From: Acidobacteriota bacterium
GTDB taxonomy: Bacteria > Acidobacteriota > Vicinamibacteria > Vicinamibacterales > SCN-69-37
Reading direction: 5' to 3'
Length of the DNA stretch: 64,000 nucleotides
Assembly (NCBI GenBank): GCA_016716905.1
Contig: JADJUS010000004.1
Location: 1,550,001-1,614,000 of the forward strand
The notes beneath the pieces were generated by a model that ran no database searches, was not told the DNA's origin, and worked only from the letters and a program-made list of their open reading frames with translations. A program made the position numbers and the translations under genes. This document shows positions 1 to 7,521 of the stretch, in pieces (the first letter of the stretch is position 1; each line of letters opens with the position of its first letter).

Positions 1-628
1 CCACATTCGGCTCGTCCTGCAGCCGCGCGATCGCCAGCTGCATGTCGCGTTGATGTTCGTTGAGAATCAGCCCTTCAAGGATGAGTCCCTCGGCGGCGAA
101 TGGTTCGGAAGGCTGGCGTTCGACATACGCCACGACGTACCCGTGCGAGGCCAGGTGCTCTGCACCGACAGCCACCGATACGGGCCGCAGGATGCCGACA
201 ACGAGTGGGAAGCGTTGCGCCACCGGCGGGGCATTGAGGCGCGCCTGCATCCCGAACGCCAAATACTGCGCCCACTCGTCGTCACTCGGAGCGAGCGCCA
301 GAAGGCGCGTGACGTCTTGCCGGTGAGCCGTAACGACGCCCGGAGCGTTACCCTGATTGCCAGTGGCGAGATAGCCGGCAATGGTGAGTGGGTCGCCGGC
401 ACCCGACGCGGCGGGGTACCAGACGTGCAGCCGCAGTTGGCGCGCGCGGCTCGCGATAGTCGGGCGCGACGGGTCGCTGACCGTGATGACCCGAAACCCC
501 ACGGCGTGAGGCCCGGCATCAAGGCCTGCCGGCAACGGTGTTTGAGCAGTCGCAATGGTGGTGGCGGTGGTCAGTGCCAGCGCGATGCAAAGAGTGGTCA
601 GACCCCAGCGAAGCCGATGTGCGTACAT
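1..628 (-). CDS. Exported alpha/beta-hydrolase-like protein, 3' end outside window
   Basis: The frame from ATG 628 stays open to the left edge, giving 209 codons with no stop. The first 29 residues form a Sec signal peptide (basic start, hydrophobic core, ending near TIATAQ). The mature start carries GFRVITVSDPSRP and then LRLHVWYPA, a combination typical of the dienelactone-hydrolase / PAF-acetylhydrolase-like alpha/beta-hydrolase group. The nucleophile elbow would lie beyond the visible part, so catalytic function cannot be checked. It reads away from the acetyltransferase gene to its right on the same strand, after a 33-base gap. The family call is an inference from the N-terminal third only. 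Confidence 0.6.
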   Translation of the reverse strand, partial: MYAHRLRWGLTTLCIALALTTATTIATAQTPLPAGLDAGPHAVGFRVITVSDPSRPTIASRARQLRLHVWYPAASGAGDPLTIAGYLATGNQGNAPGVVTAHRQDVTRLLALAPSDDEWAQYLAFGMQARLNAPPVAQRFPLVVGILRPVSVAVGAEHLASHGYVVAYVERQPSEPFAAEGLILEGLILNEHQRDMQLAIARLQDEPNV

Positions 629-661
629 GCGCGGTGATCGTAGTCCCGTCGGGACCGGTCC

Positions 662-1165
662 TCAAGCGATCTGTGACGAACGGCGTTCGAGCAGGAGCAC
701 GTCCCGCCACACGCCGTCCATTTTTCCCAGCCGCTCGCGACGGCCGACGATGCGGAAGCCGCAGCGTTCGTGGATGGCAACGCTGGCCTCGTTCTCCGGG
801 AGGATGCCGGCCTGGAGGGTCCAGAGGCCCTTGGCCTCGGACGCTTCGACCAGCGCCGAAAGCAGCGTGCGCCCAATGCCGCGGCCCTGAGCGCTGGCCG
901 CCACGTAGACACTCACCTCTGCCACGCCCGCGTACACACACCGGCTGGAAACCGGGCTCAGTGCCGCCCAGCCCAGCACTTGACCGTCGGCTGTCGCGAC
1001 GAGGCGGCAGGTGGGAAGGTGGCCACTGTCCCATTCCGGCCACTCGGGGGATGAGGTGATGAACGTCGCATTGCGCGTGGCGATGCCTTCGTCGTAGATC
1101 GCCCGCACTGTTGGCCAGTCGTGTTCGGTCATCGGCCGCACGTCCATTGCGATCCACTCCTTCAT
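662..1165 (-). CDS. GNAT N-acetyltransferase, phosphinothricin-acetyltransferase-like
   Basis: This 167-residue protein has the GNAT fold. VRPMTEHDWPTVRAIYDEGI begins the domain, and QGRGIGRTLLSAL at residues 93-105 is the acetyl-CoA pyrophosphate-binding loop. GFRIVGRRERLGKMDGVWRDV near the C-terminus is characteristic of the Pat/Bar/YncA subgroup, which acetylates small amines such as methionine sulfone or phosphinothricin. Its ATG overlaps the TGA of the upstream MarR gene as ATGA, which suggests translational coupling. A second in-frame ATG at 1147 is an alternative start. The actual substrate cannot be told from sequence. Confidence 0.85.
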   Translation of the reverse strand: MKEWIAMDVRPMTEHDWPTVRAIYDEGIATRNATFITSSPEWPEWDSGHLPTCRLVATADGQVLGWAALSPVSSRCVYAGVAEVSVYVAASAQGRGIGRTLLSALVEASEAKGLWTLQAGILPENEASVAIHERCGFRIVGRRERLGKMDGVWRDVLLLERRSSQIA

Positions 1166-1626
1166 CGTGATGGCCCCTTTCGAGGCGACCGTCTGTCCGA
1201 AACCAGTGACGACAGCAATTGTCGGCAGGCCTCAATGTCTCTCGATGGCAGAGCATTCAAGAGTCGGGTGTGCTCCTGCTCAATGTCTGCATGAATACGC
1301 CGTGACAGCGCGCCGCCGGCGCGGGTGGGCGTCACCCGCTTCGCCCTGGCGTCGCCTGGCGCCGGCGCCCACGTGACCAGCCCCAGGCCACGCAGGCTCT
1401 CGACGACCCGGCTGGCCGAGCTCTTGTTGAGGGCCAGTTCGTTCGCCAGTTCAGTGACGCCAATCTCGCCGGCCGCCACGATGGTCTCAAGGGCGTAACA
1501 CTGACTGACGGTGACGCCGTGCCGGCAAAGGTCATCGCGCCGGCGCAACTGATAAAAGCGTGCAAACGACTGAATCAGTTGCGAGACGTCGGTGATCGTG
1601 CGCTTGCGGGCAGTTGAGCGCGGCAT
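1162..1626 (-). CDS. MarR-family transcriptional regulator
   Basis: This is a winged helix-turn-helix repressor of about 154 residues. The helix-turn-helix reads TVSQCYALETIV...GVTELANELALNKSSASRVVESL and the wing is GDARAKRVTPTRAG. The frame is also open upstream to a TTG at 1647, but ATG 1626 is preferred because it leaves an inverted repeat just upstream free to act as an operator. The stop overlaps the acetyltransferase ATG, so the pair is probably one transcript in which the regulator controls the acetyltransferase. The inducer is unknown. Confidence 0.85.
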   Translation of the reverse strand: MPRSTARKRTITDVSQLIQSFARFYQLRRRDDLCRHGVTVSQCYALETIVAAGEIGVTELANELALNKSSASRVVESLRGLGLVTWAPAPGDARAKRVTPTRAGGALSRRIHADIEQEHTRLLNALPSRDIEACRQLLSSLVSDRRSPRKGPSR

Positions 1627-1638
1627 CCGGCGAAGATT

Positions 1639-1653
1639 GTTGCACAACGCAAC
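1639..1653. promoter_or_regulatory. Candidate MarR operator, GTTGC-N5-GCAAC
   Basis: A perfect 5-bp inverted repeat with a 5-base spacer lies 13 bases upstream of the preferred MarR start. MarR proteins commonly bind short TTGC/GCAA palindromes and repress their own gene, so autoregulation is plausible. Function is inferred from position only. Confidence 0.35.
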
Positions 1654-1670
1654 TATATGGGCAACTACGT

Positions 1671-1702
1671 CACCACTTTCCTACTTCACCACTTTCCTAC
1701 TT
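1671..1702. repeat. Perfect 16-bp tandem duplication
   Basis: The 16-mer CACCACTTTCCTACTT occurs twice head to tail between the MarR gene and the 3' end of the permease gene. It is AT-richer than its surroundings. No stem-loop or coding role is apparent. Confidence 0.8.
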
Positions 1703-1707
1703 TCCGA

Positions 1708-4179
1708 TCACTCTCTGAGCGTCTCGACCGGGTCCACACGACCTGCGCGCCGCGCAGGGAGGTAACAGGCGACAAGGATTGCAGCGCCGAGGGCGGCGGG
1801 CACCGAAGCAAACACCAGCCAGTCGGCCTGGGGGATGCCTTCGGCCATGTGTGCGGTGTAGCGGAGCGCGGCGATGCCGCCGGCGAACCCAAGCACGGCG
1901 CCGATGGCAGCCATGCGCCCGCCTTCCTCAAGAACGAGGCGCACGAGGTCAGCAGGCCGTGCGCCGAGCGTGGCGCGAATCCCAAGTTCGCGCAGCCGGC
2001 GTGCGACTGAGAACGACACCACGCCGTAGAGTCCGACGCACGCGAGTCCGAGGCCCACAAGTCCGGAAACGCCGAGAATCGCGGCAGCCAACCGGCGCGG
2101 ATAGAGCAGTTCGTCCACGTAGGCCGTCATTGGCCGCACCTGCGTGGCTGCAGTGAAGGGGTCGACGCCTCCGATCTTCGCCCGGAGTGCAGTAATCGTG
2201 TCCGGGCCGGCGCCTCGCACCACAAGGTTCCACGCCCATGGCCGCCAGTCTTGCCCGAGTGTCATGTAGATACGACCGGCGTCCGTCGCCTTTGGCAGGA
2301 CAGCGGTGGTGTCGTTGACGACGCCGATGACTTCAAACCACTCGTACTTGGCGTTGCTCTGTTGAGGAGACATGGCCGCGATGCGCTCGCCGACGGCTCG
2401 CCTGTCGGGCCACAGACGGCGCGCCACGGACTGGCTAACGACCGCGACGCCTCGTACTTGTCGTGTGTCGCGCTCGTCGAAGTCGCGACCGTCGAGCACC
2501 CGCATACCCAGGGCCTCAAACGTCCCCGGAGAGACATCGAACCGTTGAACGGGCAGGTCGTCGGTGCGGCCCGTCGCGTATGCGACCTCGGAAGTCGCGA
2601 CATCAGGCGTGGAAGTGGACCGCGTCGGAAGGTACCCGATCAAGCCGGCGTGTACGCCAGGCATCGATGTAATCGTGTTGTAGAGCGTTCGGTAGAGCGC
2701 CTGGTGCTCCGCCGCGATTACGGCATCGGGCCGGCGGGTGGTCCTGTCCTCGTCTTCAGGCCTGACGCGCGACAGTGTCAGCACGGTGGCCTGGTCCGGC
2801 TCATATCCGAGGGGAATGCCCTCCAACTGACGAAGGGACCGCACATGAACGCCAGTGACGATGAGCAGGAGGAGAGAAAGGGCTACCTGCGGCACCACCA
2901 CCCAGTGGCGAAGGCGACGCTGGTGCCGGCCGGAATCACGGTAGCCGCCGGCGAGGGCGGAAAGGACATCCACCTTCAAGGCCTGTCGCACCGGCGCGAG
3001 TCCGATCAGCAGGCCACTGCCCAGACACACAACAGCGGTGAACCCCACCATGCGGAGATCAAAGCCGGCATCAATCGTGAAGTTGTCCGGCGTGAGCGCG
3101 GTGAACAGGTTGACGAGATTCCACGCGAGCAATAGCCCGAGCGCGCCGCCGGCCGACGTGAGCAAAATGGTTTCGGTAAGCAGTTGTCGTGAGAGCCGGA
3201 GGGGCGTAACGCCAAGCGCCCGCCGCGTTGCAATTTCGTTCGTGCGCGTCATTCCGCGCGCGAGGAGCAGGCCGGCGATGTTCACGGTGGCAATGACGAG
3301 CACCATCACGACAACTACAGACAGTGCGGCGGCGACACGTTCAGGGACGATCGTGCTGCCGAACTCGTGGGGAAGCCGGACGTCGTTCGCAGACCTGACG
3401 AGATAGTACGGCACGCCTGGAGGTAAGGCATACTGCGGCCGCACGAGCCGGCCCGCTTCATTCTCCCGATCACCCAGGATGTTGGCGCTCAGTTGCGCTT
3501 GTTCCGCCGTGACACCGGGCTTCATGCGGAAGAACGCGCTCAAGCCCGCGCGAGGGCTGACCTGCTCGCCAACCATCCACCAGCGGGAAGGAGTCCACAC
3601 GCCGGTGAGCCCCCGGAACTCCGGTCCCGTGACTCCAACGACCGGCACCTCGCGTTTGTGAATGCGGAGCGTACGGCTGACCACACCAGGATCTCGGCCA
3701 AATCGCTCGCGCCATAGCGCATCGCTGATGACGATGCCGGCGTCAGGATTCGTCTGGTTGTCGTCGGCGGTGAACGTGCGCCCGATGATGGGGCGCACGC
3801 CGAGCACGTCGAAGTAGTTCGACGAAACCCACTCGCCCCATGTGCGCTCGGTCAGGCCCTCGACTTCGATATCGCGTGCAATGCCCCAGTAGGAACCGAG
3901 CGCGGTAACACCAGGATTGCTCTCAAGGAATTCCTGTCGCTTCGGCCCGTAAAACGAGACGGGCCAGACCGTGCGGTTCCATTGATTTCGATAGATGAAC
4001 GCGACCTCTTCCGGTTTCTCAATCGGCCACGGTTTGAAGAACACCGTGTAGACCACGCTGAAGATGGCGCTGTTGATGCCGATGCCGAGCGCGAGCACGC
4101 CGACCGCCAGGGCCGTGAACGCGCGATGGCGCTGCAACTGCCGGATGCCGGACCGAATGTCGTACCAGAAGCCGCTCAT
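1708..4179 (-). CDS. Orphan FtsX/MacB-like permease (ADOP family)
   Basis: About 823 residues. The N-terminal helix (FTALAVGVLALGIGINSAIFS) precedes a MacB-type periplasmic domain with DVLGVRPIIGRTFT and AALWRERFG-like motifs. An FtsX transmembrane block follows (VVVVMVLVIATVNIAGLLLA, then EIATRRALG), and then a second periplasmic and FtsX half ending in RRLRELGIRATLGARPADLV. This duplicated layout at 800-830 residues matches the acidobacterial duplicated orphan permeases. ATG 4179 is preferred over 4200 because GGGGGAAACG precedes it as a ribosome-binding site. No ABC ATPase is adjacent. It is divergent from the rhodanese gene across about 105 bases. The transported substrate, if any, is unknown. 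Confidence 0.85.
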   Translation of the reverse strand: MSGFWYDIRSGIRQLQRHRAFTALAVGVLALGIGINSAIFSVVYTVFFKPWPIEKPEEVAFIYRNQWNRTVWPVSFYGPKRQEFLESNPGVTALGSYWGIARDIEVEGLTERTWGEWVSSNYFDVLGVRPIIGRTFTADDNQTNPDAGIVISDALWRERFGRDPGVVSRTLRIHKREVPVVGVTGPEFRGLTGVWTPSRWWMVGEQVSPRAGLSAFFRMKPGVTAEQAQLSANILGDRENEAGRLVRPQYALPPGVPYYLVRSANDVRLPHEFGSTIVPERVAAALSVVVVMVLVIATVNIAGLLLARGMTRTNEIATRRALGVTPLRLSRQLLTETILLTSAGGALGLLLAWNLVNLFTALTPDNFTIDAGFDLRMVGFTAVVCLGSGLLIGLAPVRQALKVDVLSALAGGYRDSGRHQRRLRHWVVVPQVALSLLLLIVTGVHVRSLRQLEGIPLGYEPDQATVLTLSRVRPEDEDRTTRRPDAVIAAEHQALYRTLYNTITSMPGVHAGLIGYLPTRSTSTPDVATSEVAYATGRTDDLPVQRFDVSPGTFEALGMRVLDGRDFDERDTRQVRGVAVVSQSVARRLWPDRRAVGERIAAMSPQQSNAKYEWFEVIGVVNDTTAVLPKATDAGRIYMTLGQDWRPWAWNLVVRGAGPDTITALRAKIGGVDPFTAATQVRPMTAYVDELLYPRRLAAAILGVSGLVGLGLACVGLYGVVSFSVARRLRELGIRATLGARPADLVRLVLEEGGRMAAIGAVLGFAGGIAALRYTAHMAEGIPQADWLVFASVPAALGAAILVACYLPARRAGRVDPVETLRE

Positions 4180-4284
4180 CGTTTCCCCCTCACCCCGCAT
4201 TGCAGTTTCTGCGCAGATCCGGACACCCGGCCGGACGCCGACGATACCATCGCTGTGACGGAAGACAAGTGAGAAGATGATGCC

Positions 4285-5220
4285 ATGTTGATGTCTGTGA
4301 TTTCGGTTGTGATGGTGTCCTTGCTATCGGTTTCGCCGGCGGTTCAGGCTCAGGCGCCGCGCCTTGTGTCTGCCGCCTGGCTGGCCGAGCATCTGAACGA
4401 TGCGGACCTTGTGTTGTTGCATGTGGGCACCGCGCGCGACTACCCAACCCACATTCCAGGCGCGCGCCTGATCACACTGGCGGATGTGTCGGTATCGGAC
4501 GCGAGCGCGACTGGGCTCACGCTGCAGATGTTGCCCGCCGATCAACTGAAGGCGAAGCTCGAATCCCTCGGCGTGTCTGACTCGTCCCGCATCGTGGTCT
4601 ACCCGGCGATCAATTCAATCCAGTCGAGCACACGCGTGATGCTCACGTTGGACTATGCGGGCCTGGGCAGCCGCGCGTCGTTGCTTGATGGTGGCCTCAC
4701 CGGATGGGTGGCCGCGGGCCGGCCCACGTCCGATGTGACGCCGCCGGCCACGCAGGGCAGCCTGAAGCCGCTGCAGATCCAGCCACTGGTGGTGGACGGC
4801 GCGTTTGTGCGGGAGCATCTGACGAAGCCCGGCTTCAAGATCGTGGACGCGCGCGCGAAGACGCTCTACGACGGCATGACCACCGGCGGCAGCGCCGAGC
4901 GCCCGCACAAGACCGGCCACATCGAAGGGGCCGTGAACGTGCCGTTCAGCGAGATCACGAACGGCGCATCGCAGTTCAAGACGGTGGATGAACTGCGCGC
5001 CTTGTTCACCGCTGCGGGCGTCAAGCCCGGCGACACGGTGGTGGCGTATTGCCACATCGGTCAGCAGGCCACCGCCACCATTTTCGGCGCGCGACTGCTC
5101 GGGTTCCCCGTGCTGCTCTATGACGGGTCGTTCGAAGAGTGGTCACGGTTACCGAACGCGCCGGTGACCAATCCGTCAGTCAAGGGTGGAGGAAAAGACG
5201 TCGGTGTCTTTGGGTGGTGA
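4285..5220 (+). CDS. Exported two-domain rhodanese (sulfurtransferase)
   Basis: This 311-residue protein has a signal peptide (residues 1-22) and two rhodanese domains. The C-terminal domain has the active loop YCHIGQQAT with Cys256 and the upstream motifs FKIVDAR and GHIEGAVNVPF. The N-terminal domain has lost the catalytic Cys; its loop at 104-117 reads VVYPAINSIQSSTR. This matches the thiosulfate/3-mercaptopyruvate sulfurtransferase layout, in which only the second domain is catalytic. It probably acts in the periplasm on thiosulfate or persulfide sulfur. It stops five bases from the stop of the convergent CBM9-like gene. Confidence 0.85.
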   Translation: MLMSVISVVMVSLLSVSPAVQAQAPRLVSAAWLAEHLNDADLVLLHVGTARDYPTHIPGARLITLADVSVSDASATGLTLQMLPADQLKAKLESLGVSDSSRIVVYPAINSIQSSTRVMLTLDYAGLGSRASLLDGGLTGWVAAGRPTSDVTPPATQGSLKPLQIQPLVVDGAFVREHLTKPGFKIVDARAKTLYDGMTTGGSAERPHKTGHIEGAVNVPFSEITNGASQFKTVDELRALFTAAGVKPGDTVVAYCHIGQQATATIFGARLLGFPVLLYDGSFEEWSRLPNAPVTNPSVKGGGKDVGVFGW

Positions 5221-5225
5221 AAAAA

Positions 5226-6320
5226 CTATTGTCGGGAAATCAGGGAGTCCTGACGAATCGTCAACGGCTCGTCTGCGCGCCCTGGCAGGCGCACGGTGAT
5301 GGACGCCTCGAAGAGGGAGCCACCAACCGCAAGCGACGGACTGACCAGCGTCGCGTCCGACGGCGCAGTGATGCCGAGGTCTGCCAACGTCAATGCAAAA
5401 CGGCCGCGGGTCTTCCGGAACGCCATCTGCGCGTCGTAGACCTCGTGCAACCAACGCCGTGCCGGCCACGTGCCATCTGGGCGGAAGGTAGCGCTCCCTG
5501 GCTTCGCACTGGAGAACTGGACGTATCCCCAGCGCTCAGGGCGATGCATGTTGATCACGTGCTGGGGCGACCACACCCAGTTGTCTTCTTTTGTGTCGGG
5601 GATCTTCGCGTACGCCCCGGTCGATGGATGAGGCGGCTGTAGCTGCCACTCAACGCGCGAGAAGTTGACCCGCCACTGATCGCCGTCAACCGGCGGCGAG
5701 GCCCGGCGCGCCAGTTCGCCGAGCGCCGGCCAGGGCAGCGCGAGTTCCACAGACCATCCCCGGTCGATATCGCGCCCGTCATTCAGCGTGCCGTCCAGAT
5801 GCACCGCTGACTTCAACCCCGCAATCTCCCACCCATTCACCGCCTTCCCGTCGTCTTTGTACGGCTTCGGCAGCAGCAAGTCCCACGTGGTTCCGAGTGC
5901 GTTGATCTCAAGCTCGTAGTACTCGTGGTTGTCGCCGTTGGGATCGATGAAGATCTCGAAGTCATGGTCGCGGAAGATCACCGAGTCGTGTGTGGTGAGC
6001 GTGGCCCAGAGGTGTGGCTCCTTCATGTCGGCGCCGACATAAAAGTACGCGTCGTCCCACAACATCTTCACGCGCGTGTCGAAGCGCGGCCGCGGCCGCG
6101 CTTCGCCCTCAATGTCCACGAAAGTCTCTGACCACGGTGCGTCGCGCCAGGGGCCATCGTCGAGACGGCCATCGATGGTGAGCGGGGCAGTGGCGCGATA
6201 CGCCACGTAGCCCCGGGGATGGTCCGACGGCGTTTGCCCGGCGGACACAAGGAGACCCGACAGCATGACTGGGAGCAGGACCACCGCCTTCTTGGTGGCC
6301 ATCACCTGCGAGGCTGTCAT
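5226..6320 (-). CDS. Exported carbohydrate-binding (CBM9-like) protein
   Basis: This 364-residue protein has an N-terminal signal (start MTASQVMATKK, hydrophobic stretch ending at VSAGQ). The body opens with APLTIDGRLDDGPWRDAPWS and continues with DDAYFYVGADMKEPHLWA, DHDFEIFIDPNGDNHEYYEL and RGWSVELALPWPALGELA. These are the hallmarks of the CBM9-like DOMON-type beta-sandwich found in secreted sugar-binding proteins. Its ATG overlaps the stop of the GHL10-like gene as ATGA, so the two are likely translated together and may act on the same glycan. No catalytic residues are evident. Confidence 0.8.
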   Translation of the reverse strand: MTASQVMATKKAVVLLPVMLSGLLVSAGQTPSDHPRGYVAYRATAPLTIDGRLDDGPWRDAPWSETFVDIEGEARPRPRFDTRVKMLWDDAYFYVGADMKEPHLWATLTTHDSVIFRDHDFEIFIDPNGDNHEYYELEINALGTTWDLLLPKPYKDDGKAVNGWEIAGLKSAVHLDGTLNDGRDIDRGWSVELALPWPALGELARRASPPVDGDQWRVNFSRVEWQLQPPHPSTGAYAKIPDTKEDNWVWSPQHVINMHRPERWGYVQFSSAKPGSATFRPDGTWPARRWLHEVYDAQMAFRKTRGRFALTLADLGITAPSDATLVSPSLAVGGSLFEASITVRLPGRADEPLTIRQDSLISRQ

Positions 6321-7417
6321 CCCCGTGCCACCTTCGCGAAGAGCTTCAGTTTCTCGTCGCTGAGGGCGCCAAGGTCAAAAAGCGACACGCCCGCCGCGCC
6401 GCCGCCCAAGGCCATCTCGACACTACGAGTGAAATCAGTGCCGCTGAGTGGACCGATGAACAGGCCTGAGTAGACCGGTGCCTTCACGGTACGCGTCGCT
6501 TCTTCGGTGTACTGCTTCACCCACTCGGGCCCCGCTTGATAAAACGTGTGGTACAGCATCGGGAAGAACGCATCGAGACTGAAGCGTCCCCAGTCTTGCC
6601 GCACCATCGTTCGAGCGAGACTCGGCCCGGGAAACACCGCGGCGCTGATCTGTTTGCCGCCGGCCTTCGCCGCAGGCACCAGAAAGTTGTTCACCAAATC
6701 GACCACCGTCTTCAGCCGATATTCGAGCCACTCTGGTTGGCTCTCTGGATCTGTGAACGTCATCGGATCCACACCATGCGTGGACTTGAAGGCGCTGCGA
6801 CTCAGCTCCGTATAGCCGTAGTCGTACGGCGGATAGACCTTGTCCTGCACGATGCCGTATTTCGCCCACAGGTCAGACGGCAGGATGGCGTCGGGATGCC
6901 GGATGTAGTCCAGGTGAACGCCCGTCAGGCCCGGCACCGCGGCCAGTTCCCGAACGGTATCGCGCACGAAGGCCCGCACCTCGGGATGCGCCGGGTCCAG
7001 GAACTTGTAATAGTCCACGTACGCCGGCTTATTCACGGCCGACTCGCCCTTCGCGTTGACGTTGTACCAGTCGGGGTGATCGCGAATGACGGAAGGGAGC
7101 AGACACGGCATGCACCACATCCACGCATGCACCTCCAGACCCGCGCGCGCGGCCATCGGGATCGCGCGCTCCAGCCACGGACCACGCACCGGCAATCGTG
7201 TGCTGCCCCAAAGCGCGGTCGATCCGTTGTAGACCTCCGGGATGATCCCGGCGAAGCCCGCTGCCTTCAGCTGATCAAACTGCCGCGCCCACTCATCGTC
7301 TGACCGCGTGAGCGACGGTCGCATCCAGACGTAGTGCTTCTTCGGTTGCACCAACCCGGCGAACGGCACCGCCATCGCCGCGAGCCCAGTGGCCTTCAGA
7401 AACGTCCGTCTCTCCAT
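6317..7417 (-). CDS. Tat-exported GHL10-type glycoside-hydrolase-like protein
   Basis: 366 residues. The N-terminus MERRTFLKATGLAAMAVPFAG is a twin-arginine signal. The body has a TIM-barrel pattern of the GHL10/DUF187 group: HYVWMRPS, AGFAGIIPEVYNGS, LEVHAWMWCMPCL, GLTGVHLDYIRHPD and the late DAFFPMLYH. The conserved acidic residues in HLDYIRHPD and EVYNGS are plausible active-site positions. The neighbour translated from an overlapping ATGA is a CBM9-like binding protein, which supports a polysaccharide-degrading role. The substrate is unknown. Confidence 0.8.
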   Translation of the reverse strand: MERRTFLKATGLAAMAVPFAGLVQPKKHYVWMRPSLTRSDDEWARQFDQLKAAGFAGIIPEVYNGSTALWGSTRLPVRGPWLERAIPMAARAGLEVHAWMWCMPCLLPSVIRDHPDWYNVNAKGESAVNKPAYVDYYKFLDPAHPEVRAFVRDTVRELAAVPGLTGVHLDYIRHPDAILPSDLWAKYGIVQDKVYPPYDYGYTELSRSAFKSTHGVDPMTFTDPESQPEWLEYRLKTVVDLVNNFLVPAAKAGGKQISAAVFPGPSLARTMVRQDWGRFSLDAFFPMLYHTFYQAGPEWVKQYTEEATRTVKAPVYSGLFIGPLSGTDFTRSVEMALGGGAAGVSLFDLGALSDEKLKLFAKVARG

Positions 7418-7440
7418 TCAACATTCCACCATTCCCAGGA

Positions 7441-7516
7441 CTCTGGACTCTGGACTCTGGACCCTGGACCCGCCTCCGCGCTCTGCGCTATGGCGGGGCA
7501 AGCCCTGGACCCTGGA
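7441..7516. repeat. Degenerate CTCTGGA/CCCTGGA heptamer repeats
   Basis: Four tandem heptamers (three CTCTGGA, one CCCTGGA) occupy 7441-7468, and two more CCCTGGA copies occupy 7503-7516, just inside the gap before the permease stop codon at 7522. They lie between two same-strand genes. No function is evident. Such arrays expand and contract by slippage. Confidence 0.7.
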
Positions 7517-7521
7517 CGTGC

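Noticed and set aside
50..637. Long plus-strand frame over the left-edge hydrolase
   Set aside because: Its product is Arg/Gly-rich without motifs, while the opposite strand encodes a signal peptide and LRLHVWYPA.
7441..7516. CRISPR-like array
   Set aside because: Units are seven bases long with no spacers; it is a simple tandem repeat. No CRISPR array was found in the window.
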